A stretch of DNA of 64,000 bases, taken from assembly GCF_900102025.1 (NCBI RefSeq), contig NZ_FNAU01000005.1, positions 1 to 64,000 on the forward strand, given 5' to 3'. The DNA is from Actinobaculum suis (lineage in GTDB: Bacteria > Actinomycetota > Actinomycetes > Actinomycetales > Actinomycetaceae). Shown piece by piece: positions 28,913 through 38,186 of the stretch. Below the pieces are notes generated by a model, which searched no databases, was not told the DNA's origin, and saw only the letters and a program-made list of their open reading frames with translations. Both the position numbers and the translations under genes were made by a program. The first letter of the stretch is position 1, and every line of letters begins with the position of its first letter.

Positions 28913-31005
28913 TAGGCGTTCTCCTTTCCGTCTGTCTCCGGCGAGGGTGCCGCAATCCCCTCGGCTTTCATTTGCGCGCGGCGCTCTTCCTTCCGCCTTT
29001 CGGCCAAGGTAGGTCCAGCTTCTCCTGTGTTATCCGCGCGAGCACTAGGCTCGCTGTCCGGCGTCGTACTGGAAGCTGCAGTTACCGTGGCTGATACCTT
29101 TTCCGGTGCGGGGGCCGACGCCGTACGCGAACGCAACCTGCCGCGCCCAGCATAGTTCGGGGAACGTCCGAGCAGTTCGGCGCTCAATCCCGACCAGCGG
29201 TGCCCACCACCGAAGAACTTGGTACGCACCAAAAGCTTCATGGTGGGGTAGGTAAAGATGAAGGCAACGATCAGGTCGAGAATCGTGGTTAGTCCCAAGG
29301 TGAAGGCAAAACCACGTACCGAACCGATTGCTAGGAAGTACAGGACCACGGCGGCTAGCAAGTTCACCGAATCGGAAGCAATAATCGTGCGCCGTGCTCG
29401 GGTCCAGCCGCGTTCCACAGCTTGCCGCAAGCTGTGCCCGTCCCGAATTTCATCGCGTATACGTTCAAAGTAAACGATGAAGGAATCAGCGGATATGCCG
29501 ACCGAAATTATCAGACCAACCACGCCAGCCATGGATAGTCGGTAACCGATTGTCCAGGAAAGCAAACACACGATGAGGTACGAAATACCGGTGGCCAGCA
29601 CTACCGAGAGGATAGCTACCGCGCCCAGGGCGTGATACTGCCAGAACAGGAAGGCTACTACCAAAATCAGGCCGATCAGGCCGGCGATCAGGCCGGCGCG
29701 CAAGGATTCCGAACCCAAAGTGGCCGAAATTTGCTGCTGGGATTGCACTTCGAAATGGAGCGGCAAAGAACCAAACTGCAGCTGGTTAGCAAGCGTGCGC
29801 GCCCCCTTGGCGTCGATGCTGCCGCCGGTGATTTGGGCTTGACCATCCCGGATTTGGGTACTAGGCACCGGGTTGGAAAGTACCTTACCGTCTAGCACGA
29901 TAGCGAACTGGTTGCGCGGCGACTGCAAGCTGATCAGGCGCCCGGTGACGTCGGAGAAAGCCTTCGCGCCTTCTTCGTTGAGCCGCAAGGAAACTGCCGG
30001 TTTGCCATTCTGATCGAAACCAGCCGTGGCTTCCTGAATTTGCGTGCCTTCTACTTCAGACGGGCCGAGCACGAATTTTTGCGGGTGGAGCTCGCCGGTA
30101 GCCGGATCTTTTTGCGCACCGCAAGCTACGAGCGGCTGGGCCGGATCATCATTCGAGTTCGGGGTTACTTCACCAGTACAATCCAAAGTCCAAAAATCGT
30201 ACAGCATTTGCTCGGTGAGCCAGCTCAGGTCCGAAGCATCCTGCGGAGTGGCGGCAGGTTCCGCCGAAATCTTGCCATCACCATCGGCATCCGCCAGCTT
30301 GGTAACTGCCTCTTCCAAAGCCTTCCCAGAAAGTGGGGTGGAAGCGGGAGCGGCTCCTGCCTGGCCATCCTTGGCACCATTTGCGGCGCCATCCTTACCG
30401 TCTGCCCCGGCGGAAGCATCTGCGCTAGCCTCCGGGCTATCGGTAGTTGGAGCTGCCGTGGGAGCTTCCTTTGCTTGCGGATCTAGGGTGCCAGCCGCAG
30501 AGGATGGAGCTTGGCTTGGCTGTTTGCCATCGGCTTGCCCATCGGCTTTCTGTTCTGCGGCCTTGGTGGCCTGATCGAACTGTTCTTGGGTAAGCACACC
30601 CGGCGCCCCGGAAGCCAGCACCGGCCGCATCCGCAAGATCGCGGAGGAACGAACCAGGTTCAGGGTTTCTTCGGAAGGCTGCCCGGGCAGGCCAACCACA
30701 ATATTTTGGCCACCTTGAGAGCTGATTTCAGCTTCCGCTACACCTTGCGCGTCTACTCTTTGGCGAATAATTTCAATCGCCTGGTTGACGTCTTCATCGG
30801 TAATTTCTGATCCGTCCGTAGTTTGCGGGGTGAGGATCAGTTCGGTGCCGCCTTCGAGATCAAGCGCAAATTTCGGGGTCCAGCGGGATTCTTTTCCCAC
30901 GAGGCTACCGACCAGGAGCGTAATGATCAAAGTGCAGGTGAGTAGTACTAACAAAATGAGACGACGCCGCGGCATGCGGGCGTCCGCGTTATGTGAAGAG
31001 GACAT
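28912..31005 (-). CDS. secD: protein translocase subunit SecD with Ala/Asp-rich insert
   Basis: Large SecDF-YajC subunit, 697 residues. It has N-terminal TM (ILLVLLTCTLIITLLVGSLV), motif FALDLEGGTELIL, the P1 domain, and the six-TM RND-type half including GLTTILDLIVAFIFTYP. An extra low-complexity stretch of about 80 residues rich in Ala, Asp, Gly, Pro and Thr (about 155-235) interrupts the extracytoplasmic domain, and the C-terminus carries a charged tail. It is therefore longer than many homologs. ATG at 31003-31005. Confidence 0.95.
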   Translation of the reverse strand: MSSSHNADARMPRRRLILLVLLTCTLIITLLVGSLVGKESRWTPKFALDLEGGTELILTPQTTDGSEITDEDVNQAIEIIRQRVDAQGVAEAEISSQGGQNIVVGLPGQPSEETLNLVRSSAILRMRPVLASGAPGVLTQEQFDQATKAAEQKADGQADGKQPSQAPSSAAGTLDPQAKEAPTAAPTTDSPEASADASAGADGKDGAANGAKDGQAGAAPASTPLSGKALEEAVTKLADADGDGKISAEPAATPQDASDLSWLTEQMLYDFWTLDCTGEVTPNSNDDPAQPLVACGAQKDPATGELHPQKFVLGPSEVEGTQIQEATAGFDQNGKPAVSLRLNEEGAKAFSDVTGRLISLQSPRNQFAIVLDGKVLSNPVPSTQIRDGQAQITGGSIDAKGARTLANQLQFGSLPLHFEVQSQQQISATLGSESLRAGLIAGLIGLILVVAFLFWQYHALGAVAILSVVLATGISYLIVCLLSWTIGYRLSMAGVVGLIISVGISADSFIVYFERIRDEIRDGHSLRQAVERGWTRARRTIIASDSVNLLAAVVLYFLAIGSVRGFAFTLGLTTILDLIVAFIFTYPTMKLLVRTKFFGGGHRWSGLSAELLGRSPNYAGRGRLRSRTASAPAPEKVSATVTAASSTTPDSEPSARADNTGEAGPTLAERRKEERRAQMKAEGIAAPSPETDGKENA

Positions 31006-31035
31006 ATATTTCTCGACGAACTCTACTTCCGGGCT

Positions 31036-31629
31036 TTACAACCAGGCATTGCCCGGGCGTTCCTTAGGTTCAGCTGTACGGCCAGCCGGGAATCCGGTTT
31101 GGGGTTCCGATTCGAAGGCGGAGCCCCTATTTTCGGTCTTATTTCCGGCGTCTGCGGTGTTTCCGGCGGCTGCAGAATCACTTTGCGCGGCAGTGTTCTT
31201 TGCAGCTAGCTCAGCATTCTCCGTATCACCTGCCTGGCTGAAGTCCTCGGCTGCTGCGGTTCCTTCCGCTTCGTCTGCGGCTTCCGCCGCTTCGGTACCG
31301 TTTAGTGCCGCAGCTTCGGCTGCTTCTGCTTTATCTAGCTCAGCTGCTTCTGCTTCAGAAATGGGGGCAAAGGGAATTTCCGCGCGGCCCATAATGGCTT
31401 TGCGGATCCACACGCTTTCATCACCAGAAGGCGATTCGAGCGTGATGGCATCGCCGTCAATGGAAACGATGGTCCCGAAGAACCCAGAGGACGTCATGAC
31501 GTTAGCGCCAATAGTGATCGCTGAGTCTCTCTCATTTTCCATTTTTTCTCGTTGCTTCTTGGATGAGCGGCTAAAGAACCACATCATCACAACCATGACC
31601 ACGAGTAGAACTATGAATTCGGGTCCCAC
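31036..31629 (-). CDS. yajC: preprotein translocase subunit YajC with long acidic tail
   Basis: Small accessory protein of the SecDF complex. The core is standard: TM at residues 4-20 (EFIVLLVVMVVMMWFF), the SKKQREKMENERDS helix and GANVMTSSGFFGTIVSIDGD. From about residue 90 a 105-residue Ala/Glu-rich, probably disordered tail follows, making the protein 197 residues instead of about 100-130. The GTG start at 31627-31629 follows AAGGAG. It sits in order ruvB-yajC-secD. Confidence 0.92.
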   Translation of the reverse strand: MGPEFIVLLVVMVVMMWFFSRSSKKQREKMENERDSAITIGANVMTSSGFFGTIVSIDGDAITLESPSGDESVWIRKAIMGRAEIPFAPISEAEAAELDKAEAAEAAALNGTEAAEAADEAEGTAAAEDFSQAGDTENAELAAKNTAAQSDSAAAGNTADAGNKTENRGSAFESEPQTGFPAGRTAEPKERPGNAWL

Positions 31630-31847
31630 CGGCTGACTCCTTACATGTGAACAATTACCGTGCCAGTGTACCCGTGAACGCTGTGAACCCCAGAAAAAAC
31701 GCTCATTTTCTGTGGGTGCAACCAGACACGTCGCGGTGCCCGATAACTAATTCCGCGATTTGCGCGCGGCCGCGCGCCAGTATTCTTTGCAATTTCGGCG
31801 CCGCCGCGTGCCGCCCTGTGCTGCTGCGTGCCGCCCAGCGCCGCCGG

Positions 31848-32864
31848 CTAGTCAAACAGCGTATTTTCTTGCGGCGGGGTAAGGCCTAGGTGATCCCAGG
31901 TTTTTTGGGTCGCTACCCGGCCGCGCGGGGTACGCAAAATATAGCCTTCGCGTACCAAATACGGTTCGGCCACGGTTTCCACAGTTTCGGGTTCTTCCCC
32001 CACCGAGGCGGCCAGGGTGGATAGCCCTGCCGGGCCTCCGCCAAAACGTTTGCACAGCACATCGAGGACGGCGCGGTCCAAACGATCTAGGCCTACCGGG
32101 TCTACTTGGAAAAGTTCGAGGGCCGCGCGAGCGGCAGCTATATCCAGGTGCCCATCGCCTTTTACTTCCGCCCAATCTTGGGCGCGCCGCAACAGCCGGT
32201 TGGCAATACGCGGGGTGCCGCGCGAACGGGAAGCAATTTCGAGGGCCGCATCGGGATCAATAGTGATCTCCAGTTTGGCAGCTGAACGGTTGACGATGCG
32301 TGCCAGTTCTTCTTTGCTGTAATACTCGAGGTGGGCAGTAAAGCCAAAACGATCACGTAGCGGAGCGGGTAATAAGCCGGCCCGCGTGGTGGCCCCAACC
32401 ACGGTGAAATACGGAAGCGGGAGCGGAATAGAAGTGGCGCCCGGCCCTTTCCCTACCATTACGTCTACCCGGAAATCTTCCATGGCCAAATAGAGCATTT
32501 CTTCCGCATTGCGCGCCAAACGGTGAATTTCGTCAATAAACAGCACGTCGTTTTCTTGGATGGAAGAAAGAATCGAGGCAAGATCGCCTGAATGCTGAAT
32601 TGCCGGACCAGAGGTGAGCCGCAATGCTCCACCTACTTCATTGGCAATAATCATGGCCAGCGTGGTTTTCCCCAGCCCGGGTGGCCCGGATAGGAGCACG
32701 TGATCGGGGGTGCGGCCGCGTTCTACCGCGGCTTGCAATACCAATGAAAGCTGGCGGCGTACTGTTTCCTGCCCCACAAATTCAGAAAGCTGGCGGGGTC
32801 GCAATGCTGCTTCCGCTGCCCGTTCCGAATCGGAAGCTTGGGGTGATACTACAGATTCGCTCAT
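31848..32864 (-). CDS. ruvB: Holliday junction branch-migration ATPase RuvB
   Basis: Hexameric motor that drives branch migration with RuvA. The 338-residue protein has Walker [12 protein letters not shown], Walker B FIDEIHRL, sensor GATTRAGLL and the winged-helix end [12 protein letters not shown]. The ATG overlaps the ruvA stop by one base (TAATG). 218 bp without a gene separate it from yajC. Confidence 0.97.
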   Translation of the reverse strand: MSESVVSPQASDSERAAEAALRPRQLSEFVGQETVRRQLSLVLQAAVERGRTPDHVLLSGPPGLGKTTLAMIIANEVGGALRLTSGPAIQHSGDLASILSSIQENDVLFIDEIHRLARNAEEMLYLAMEDFRVDVMVGKGPGATSIPLPLPYFTVVGATTRAGLLPAPLRDRFGFTAHLEYYSKEELARIVNRSAAKLEITIDPDAALEIASRSRGTPRIANRLLRRAQDWAEVKGDGHLDIAAARAALELFQVDPVGLDRLDRAVLDVLCKRFGGGPAGLSTLAASVGEEPETVETVAEPYLVREGYILRTPRGRVATQKTWDHLGLTPPQENTLFD

Positions 32865-33451
32865 TATCGCCGTCCCAAAAGTTGCAGACTAGTCCGCAAA
32901 AGTTCGGGCATGCCCGCCTGCGGGTTGGCCTCGACCGCTTCTTGGTAGGCGCTGGCCGCATTGCGTTCCGGCCAGCCCAAACCTACGAGAGCTTCGATCA
33001 CATCCGAGTTGGAAGCCGGCGCACTCCCGCTTGCCGGTTCACTTCCCACGGCCGGGCCGAGTTTGCCCGCAAGTTCCAAAATTAGCCGTTGTGCGCTCTT
33101 CTTCCCGATTCCGGGCACGCGCATAAGCGCCGCTTCATCTTTCATTTCGATCGCGCGGCGCAGTTCATTCGGGGTCATTACGGATAGCAGGGCAAGCGCG
33201 ACCTTCGGCCCCACTCCGGAGACCGATTGCAAGGTCTCGTAGGTGTCACGTTCGTCGTCGTCATGAAAACCGTAGAGGGTCATGGAATCTTCGCGCACCA
33301 CAAAAGAAGTTGCTAAACGCGCCGATTCGCCTTCCCGTAAGTCGGCGAGAACGCTCGGAGTGGCTAGCACTTTCAGACCGAAACCACCGACCTCAATAAC
33401 CGCAAAAGTGGGGGCTACCGTCAATACTTTCCCGTTGAGGCTACTAATCAT
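32864..33451 (-). CDS. ruvA: Holliday junction DNA-binding protein RuvA
   Basis: Binds four-way junctions and loads RuvB. The 195-residue product begins [10 protein letters not shown], has the helix-hairpin-helix pairs [18 protein letters not shown] and [19 protein letters not shown], a flexible linker and the C-terminal RuvB-binding domain [16 protein letters not shown] start at the ATG at 33449-33451 behind AGGAGG; a frame open 17 codons further is unsupported. Confidence 0.96.
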   Translation of the reverse strand: MISSLNGKVLTVAPTFAVIEVGGFGLKVLATPSVLADLREGESARLATSFVVREDSMTLYGFHDDDERDTYETLQSVSGVGPKVALALLSVMTPNELRRAIEMKDEAALMRVPGIGKKSAQRLILELAGKLGPAVGSEPASGSAPASNSDVIEALVGLGWPERNAASAYQEAVEANPQAGMPELLRTSLQLLGRR

Positions 33452-33695
33452 CGAACTTCCTCCTGCCGCCGTTTGCCGGCCGCCGCGTTTTTGCCGCGCC
33501 ACCGCACAACCTCACTTCTCCATTCCCCCACTCACCTTATGCGCCTACCCGGTTGGGACCAGGCACCTTCCATAGGTGCGAAACTTTAGGTTTTGGTGCA
33601 CCAGTTCGCTTTTGCTTCCACGACCTCCGCGCAAGCTCTCGGCACGGGTTGCTTAGGCAGCGCCCCGCCCGTTCGTTCGAACACTTGTTTGGATC

Positions 33696-34334
33696 TTACC
33701 GGGGATCTTTTGTTTTGGGGGCGACGGCGCCGGCGCGCCGGCTGAGGCGTTCGGCGGAAGCCCATGCACGTTGGGCTGGAGTGAGCCCGGGGCCTTCCGC
33801 GCGCGGCAGCGTATTGGCTCCGCCGTGTTGGCTGTTATTGACTTCTGCGTCTAGCGCGTGTGCTCCGCCGCGCCAGGCATGGCAGATGGCGATAGCGAGC
33901 GCGTCTGCGGCGTCTTTGGGGCGCGGCAGCTCGGGCAGGCGCAAAATTCTTTGCACCATGTTTTGCACCTGTAATTTGCCGGCCCGTCCTGAACCGGTGA
34001 CGGCTGCTTTCACTTCGGAAGGCGAATGCATTCCGAGCGGTAAACTCGCCCGGGCTGCGGCCAGCATCGCCACGCCGGCCACCTGCGCGGTAGACGTTAC
34101 CGAACGCATGTTTTCTTGTGCAAAAACGCGTTCGATTGCCACCACATCGGGCTGAAACTCGCCAATCACCTGCTCGATTTCGTCGAACACTAGCATTAGG
34201 CGTTTATGCGGTGCCATTTCTTTTGGTGAACGGGCCACGCGCATATCAACAAGGCTCACCCGGCGTGCCGGATCAGCATCAATAGTGCCAAGCCCGCACC
34301 GGGTGAGCCCCGGATCGATTCCTAAAACTCGCAA
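33696..34334 (-). CDS. ruvC: Holliday junction resolvase RuvC
   Basis: Endonuclease that cuts Holliday junctions. Catalytic residues are recognisable in LGIDPGLTRCG (Asp), VAIERVF (Glu) and KDAADALAIAICHAW (Asp pair). At 212 residues it has a C-terminal extension of about 40 residues beyond the fold. The start is a TTG at 34332-34334 with GAGG eight bases before; no ATG or GTG lies close. 244 bp separate it from ruvA. Confidence 0.93.
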   Translation of the reverse strand: MRVLGIDPGLTRCGLGTIDADPARRVSLVDMRVARSPKEMAPHKRLMLVFDEIEQVIGEFQPDVVAIERVFAQENMRSVTSTAQVAGVAMLAAARASLPLGMHSPSEVKAAVTGSGRAGKLQVQNMVQRILRLPELPRPKDAADALAIAICHAWRGGAHALDAEVNNSQHGGANTLPRAEGPGLTPAQRAWASAERLSRRAGAVAPKTKDPR

Positions 34335-34432
34335 TCCTTATCCTCTATTTTTGGCCGGTGCTACCAGTCGCCACTTCTGCGGCCGCGCCCCAACCGTTAC
34401 TGCCCGGCGCACTGGTTTACGACCGTCTCTAC

Positions 34433-34566
34433 GTGGTACCGACAGTTACCCACGTGTACAGACTGCTGTCCGCGTGTACCGACCGTTACCCGCGTGGTAC
34501 CGACTTCTCGGCGATCCGACGATGGCGAACAAGACTGGTACCGACCGTTACCCGCGTGGTACCGAC
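34433..34566. repeat. 29-bp direct repeat, 62-bp period, between yebC and ruvC
   Basis: 34476-34504 and 34538-34566 are identical (core GTACCGACCGTTACCCGCGT). Partial copies such as GTGGTACCGACAGTTACCC precede from 34433. The 259-bp gap contains no supported gene. Confidence 0.85.
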
Positions 34567-34593
34567 CGTTGCCCAACGCACCGCCGCATCCGT

Positions 34594-35346
34594 TTAGGCG
34601 TCGAGCTCTTCCATGATTTCATCCGAAATATCGGCGTTGGTATAAACCTCTTGGATATCGTCTAGATCATCAAGGGCATCGGTGAGTCGGAGCAGCTTTT
34701 CGGCGCCGGCCTTATCGAGAGGCACTTCCGTGGAAGGAACCCACTTGGATTCGGCCGAATCGTATTCAATCCCGGCTTCCTGGAGCGCGGTACGTACCGC
34801 TACTACATCCTTCGGATCACTTTCGATAATGAAAGTATCCCCGGTTTCGGTAACGTCTTCCGCCCCGGCATCTAGGACCGCCAGGAGGATATCTTCTTCG
34901 GTGTTATCGCCCTTCGGGGCTTCCACAATGCCGCGCCGATTAAACAGATAGGCCACCGATCCCGGATCGGCAAGGGTGCCTCCATTTCGGGAGAGCGCCA
35001 CGCGCACTTCCGAAGCCGCCCGGTTGCGGTTATCGGTAAGGCATTCAATGAGGATCGCGACGCCGTTGGGGCCATAACCTTCGTAGGTGATGGATTCGTA
35101 CTGTACGGAATCATCAGTTTCGCCCGAACCGCGCTTGACGGCGCGTTCGATATTATCGGCCGGTACCGAGCTGCGCTTCGCTTTCTGAATGGCATCGTAA
35201 AGAGTAGGGTTTCCGTCGGGATCGCCACCACCCGTTCGCGCTGCTACTTCAATGTTCTTGACGAGACGTGCGAACATCTTTCCGCGCTTGGCATCATTCG
35301 CCGCCTTCTTATGCTTTGTGGTGGCCCACTTTGAGTGTCCCGACAC
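34594..35346 (-). CDS. yebC: YebC/PmpR-family regulator or ribosome-associated factor
   Basis: A 250-residue protein with the invariant opening [22 protein letters not shown] and the core [22 protein letters not shown]. The family was described as DNA-binding regulators, and some members relieve ribosome stalling; sequence alone does not decide. The GTG at 35344-35346 has AAGGGG nine bases upstream and starts exactly at the family N-terminus. Located next to ruvC as in Streptomyces, but pdxST is absent. Confidence 0.93.
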   Translation of the reverse strand: MSGHSKWATTKHKKAANDAKRGKMFARLVKNIEVAARTGGGDPDGNPTLYDAIQKAKRSSVPADNIERAVKRGSGETDDSVQYESITYEGYGPNGVAILIECLTDNRNRAASEVRVALSRNGGTLADPGSVAYLFNRRGIVEAPKGDNTEEDILLAVLDAGAEDVTETGDTFIIESDPKDVVAVRTALQEAGIEYDSAESKWVPSTEVPLDKAGAEKLLRLTDALDDLDDIQEVYTNADISDEIMEELDA

Positions 35347-35574
35347 TGCAGTATTCCCCTTCTTCAACAACAATTACCGCGGCTATTCTACGCGCGATAC
35401 CGGCGGCTCGCTGTCATCCGTTTCACCGCGTTCCATTACCTAGCTCACGTATTTTACCGCTTCCGCTGTGATTTTATTTTCGTACGGTTTCCCGGTTTCT
35501 TCCCTGCCTGCGGATTTTCGTTCGCGCCTGCTTTCCCGGGTACGACGCCCGGTACGACGCCGGCCATCCGGCCA

Positions 35575-36168
35575 CTATTCTTCGTGGATTTCGCGCATAG
35601 TTCCGTCCCAACCTTGGAACCACTGGGCAGCGTATTGCGGAAGTTCCCGCGGATAGATGGGTACCGGGCCAGCGGCAAGTGCTGCTAGTTCAGCTGGGCT
35701 GTGCCAAGCGATAGCATCCAAAACGTCCTGTTCTAAAACGGTTAGCTGGGTGTTGGTTCCGGAAATGGCGGCTTTGGCTTCCTCCGCTGTGAGATGGACG
35801 AGGAAGAATAGTTCATCTTGCCGGCGGGTTTCGCCCACAAAACGAAAAACTGCGTGGCGGGAAAGTACCGGCCCAATGAGCCGGGTAGCGGATATATGCA
35901 CGCCGGTTTCTTCCGCAAATTCGCGGGCCGCGCCACGCTGCGCGGATTCGCCCGGGTTGAGGCCGCCGCCGGGCGTAAACCACCAGCGGTGTTGTGAATC
36001 GGCCGAATCGTGGCCAAGTTGCAACAGTACGCGCCCTTGCGTATCGAAAGCTACCACGCGGCCAGCCGCGCGCCGCAAAATCCCATCCGGCCCCGGCTTC
36101 CACTCATTTTCTAATTCCGCGATTTGTGCGGCGTAGTCTTTTTGTTCCTGAGGTGCCGCAGGCTCCAT
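35575..36168 (-). CDS. Nudix hydrolase
   Basis: Predicted hydrolase of a nucleoside diphosphate linked to another moiety, 197 residues. The Nudix box is complete: GGGLNPGESAQRGAAREFAEETGV, around residues 67-90. The N-terminus (Ala/Glu-rich) and the C-terminal region with YPRELPQYAAQWFQGWDGTMRE resemble actinobacterial Nudix proteins found between yebC and pimA. Substrate unknown. Confidence 0.88.
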   Translation of the reverse strand: MEPAAPQEQKDYAAQIAELENEWKPGPDGILRRAAGRVVAFDTQGRVLLQLGHDSADSQHRWWFTPGGGLNPGESAQRGAAREFAEETGVHISATRLIGPVLSRHAVFRFVGETRRQDELFFLVHLTAEEAKAAISGTNTQLTVLEQDVLDAIAWHSPAELAALAAGPVPIYPRELPQYAAQWFQGWDGTMREIHEE

Positions 36169-36444
36169 ACCGTTTCCTTCTTCGTGCTAGTTGTTCTCGC
36201 TGATCTGCGCCGCCCTGCGCGGCACTGGGCTAGTCTGAGCCGATCTGAGTAGGCCGCGACGTCAGAGTAGGCCGCCGTGCTTCAGCCGGCCGAAACGCCG
36301 AAGCTGACTAGGCCGGGCGATTAATCGGCTATTGCCAGCTTGCCAATACCCGGCGCTTGGCAGGCTAATCCGGGCTACTAATACCCGCTACTAATATCCG
36401 GCGATTACCGCGCAATTACCATGCCAATGCCAGGCCAATTCCGG
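36169..36444. other. gene-free gap with degenerate repeats
   Basis: Downstream of the 206-residue membrane-protein gene; contains diverged copies of GGGCTACTAATACCCGC/GGCGATTAcc-like units at about 36310-36410 and AGTAGGCCG repeats at 36247-36270. No gene seen. Confidence 0.55.
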
Positions 36445-37065
36445 CTATTCGTCGTCGATATCGATGGTTTGTGGCATTGGTGCTCGGCCGGCCAGGCGGA
36501 AGAGCCGAACCAACCAGAGTTTGTGTAGGTGGCGGGCTTGAGCTACTTGCGAGTTGTGGAATTTGCGGGTCATGCGCACGTCCAAGCGGGCCCGTTCCAG
36601 TTTCGCAAAAGTATCCTGGTGCTCCGGAGCGATATCTGCGGGGTCGAGCTCACCTACGGTAAGCCGCAAAGTGCGCGATAGTTCGGATTCTAGGTTTCGC
36701 CGCTGCGCCGTGGCCGCCGCCGCTTCTGCCGGAGTGATTTCGCTATTATTGCGCCGCGCGCCGGAAAGCGCATCGGCGTCGTACAGTTCCTCCAAGCCTT
36801 CGGAAACGATTGGCACCATGGAATTATCCAGGCAAGTTTCGGCGCGTTCGGTCAAGATCAGCGCACCGGCAATATCTAGTTCCCCACTGCGGGCCGCCTC
36901 CGAAGCATAACGCGCGCGGGCGGCTAAAGCTTGTTCGGCAACCAGCCGGGCTTTCAGTACGTTGGAGTGCAAACGGTTGAGACGGCGCGCCAACATGACG
37001 CACAAAGACATCACGATGAGGGCGATAAGTACCATTATCAACAGGGTAATTTGCCAGGGCGTCAT
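36445..37065 (-). CDS. uncharacterised single-pass membrane protein
   Basis: 206 residues, function unknown. One N-terminal TM (ITLLIMVLIALIVMSLCVML) is followed by long helical cytoplasmic or external segments with LNRLHSNVLKARLVAEQALAARARYA, loosely similar in layout to LemA proteins, and a basic C-terminal region ending in acidic TIDIDDE. Its ATG overlaps the pimA stop as ATGA, so it belongs to the PIM lipid operon and might serve envelope biogenesis (inference). Confidence 0.75.
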   Translation of the reverse strand: MTPWQITLLIMVLIALIVMSLCVMLARRLNRLHSNVLKARLVAEQALAARARYASEAARSGELDIAGALILTERAETCLDNSMVPIVSEGLEELYDADALSGARRNNSEITPAEAAAATAQRRNLESELSRTLRLTVGELDPADIAPEHQDTFAKLERARLDVRMTRKFHNSQVAQARHLHKLWLVRLFRLAGRAPMPQTIDIDDE

Positions 37066-38186
37066 GAACTTACCTCCGTGCGTACGGTACGAATCGCGGT
37101 TTCATAAACGGCTAGCACTTGCGAGGCCACGGTCTGCCAATCATAACGTTGCGATTCGAGCTTACCGGCCTGCGCAATTTCTTCCCGGTGTTGCGGATCG
37201 CGAAGCGCGCTAATCACCGTTTGCGCTAGGGCGTGCGGATTTTCATTGCTAAACAGGGCCCCGAATTTACCACCGCCCAGTACGGCCTGGAAAGCCGGAA
37301 TATCGGAAGCGATCACGTAGGCACCGGCGGCCATCGCTTCCACCAAAATAATGCCGAAAGATTCCCCGCCCGTATTGGGAGCAATGTAAGTATCTACGGA
37401 AGCCAGCATGGCTGCTTTTTCTGCATCGGAAACCCGGCCTAGGAAAGTTACCCGCTCACTGCAGGTACCAAAAGCCTTGCTGGCAGCATCCAGATCACCC
37501 GCGCCGGCCACAATGAACCGCACCCCGGGAATTTCCGCTTCAATAAGTGGGGCCGCGGCAGCCAAAACCGGCAGGCCCTTACGCGGTTCGTCTAAACGGC
37601 CCAAAAACCCGACCGTTGGGGCATCCTGCGTGCCGGTAAAGCGCGGATCGGCAGGCACGTCGAAATCGGAAGTGTAAACCCCATTGGGGATAATAAAGGC
37701 GTCTCCGCCCAGGTGATCGACGATGGTGCGCCGCGCTTCTTGGGAAACCGCGATTCGCGCCTGAATCTTTTCCAGAAGTGGCCGCAAGATCGGCGTGAAC
37801 ATATCGAGTGCCCGGGACCGTTCCATCGAAGTGTGATGCGTGGAAACCACCGCGCAATCCGCGCTCATTAACGCCAACATGGCTACCGATGGGACCAAGG
37901 GTTCGTGTACGTGCAGCACATCGAAATCCCCATCGCGCAACCACTGCCGCACCGCGCGGTTCACACGCGGACCAAAAGATAGCCGCGCCACCGAGCCGTT
38001 ATACCGAATCGGTACGGCTGCGCCTACCGGCACCACGTAGTCTTCCAATTCCTCTTCCTGCTCGCTGGGTGCAATCACCGAAACGGTGTGGCCGCGAGCT
38101 ATGAGTTCTTCCGCTAAATCACGAATATGAAACTGCACGCCCCCGGGTACATCCCAGGAATAGGGACAGGCAATACCTATTTTCAC
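37062..38186 (-). CDS. pimA: phosphatidylinositol alpha-mannosyltransferase (PimA-like GT4)
   Basis: Adds mannose from GDP-mannose to phosphatidylinositol on the inner membrane face, starting PIM synthesis. The 374-residue GT-B enzyme opens with CPYSWDVPGGVQFHIRDLAEEL and has the GT4 donor site NTGGESFGIILVEAMAAG with its paired Glu. The GTG start overlaps the acyltransferase stop as GTGA. The neighbours (PatA-like, PgsA) support the assignment. Confidence 0.9.
   Translation of the reverse strand: MKIGIACPYSWDVPGGVQFHIRDLAEELIARGHTVSVIAPSEQEEELEDYVVPVGAAVPIRYNGSVARLSFGPRVNRAVRQWLRDGDFDVLHVHEPLVPSVAMLALMSADCAVVSTHHTSMERSRALDMFTPILRPLLEKIQARIAVSQEARRTIVDHLGGDAFIIPNGVYTSDFDVPADPRFTGTQDAPTVGFLGRLDEPRKGLPVLAAAAPLIEAEIPGVRFIVAGAGDLDAASKAFGTCSERVTFLGRVSDAEKAAMLASVDTYIAPNTGGESFGIILVEAMAAGAYVIASDIPAFQAVLGGGKFGALFSNENPHALAQTVISALRDPQHREEIAQAGKLESQRYDWQTVASQVLAVYETAIRTVRTEVSS

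Noticed and set aside
30785-31636. 283-codon plus-strand frame antisense to secD and yajC
   Set aside because: Ser/Ala-rich shadow of the Ala/Glu-rich yajC tail.
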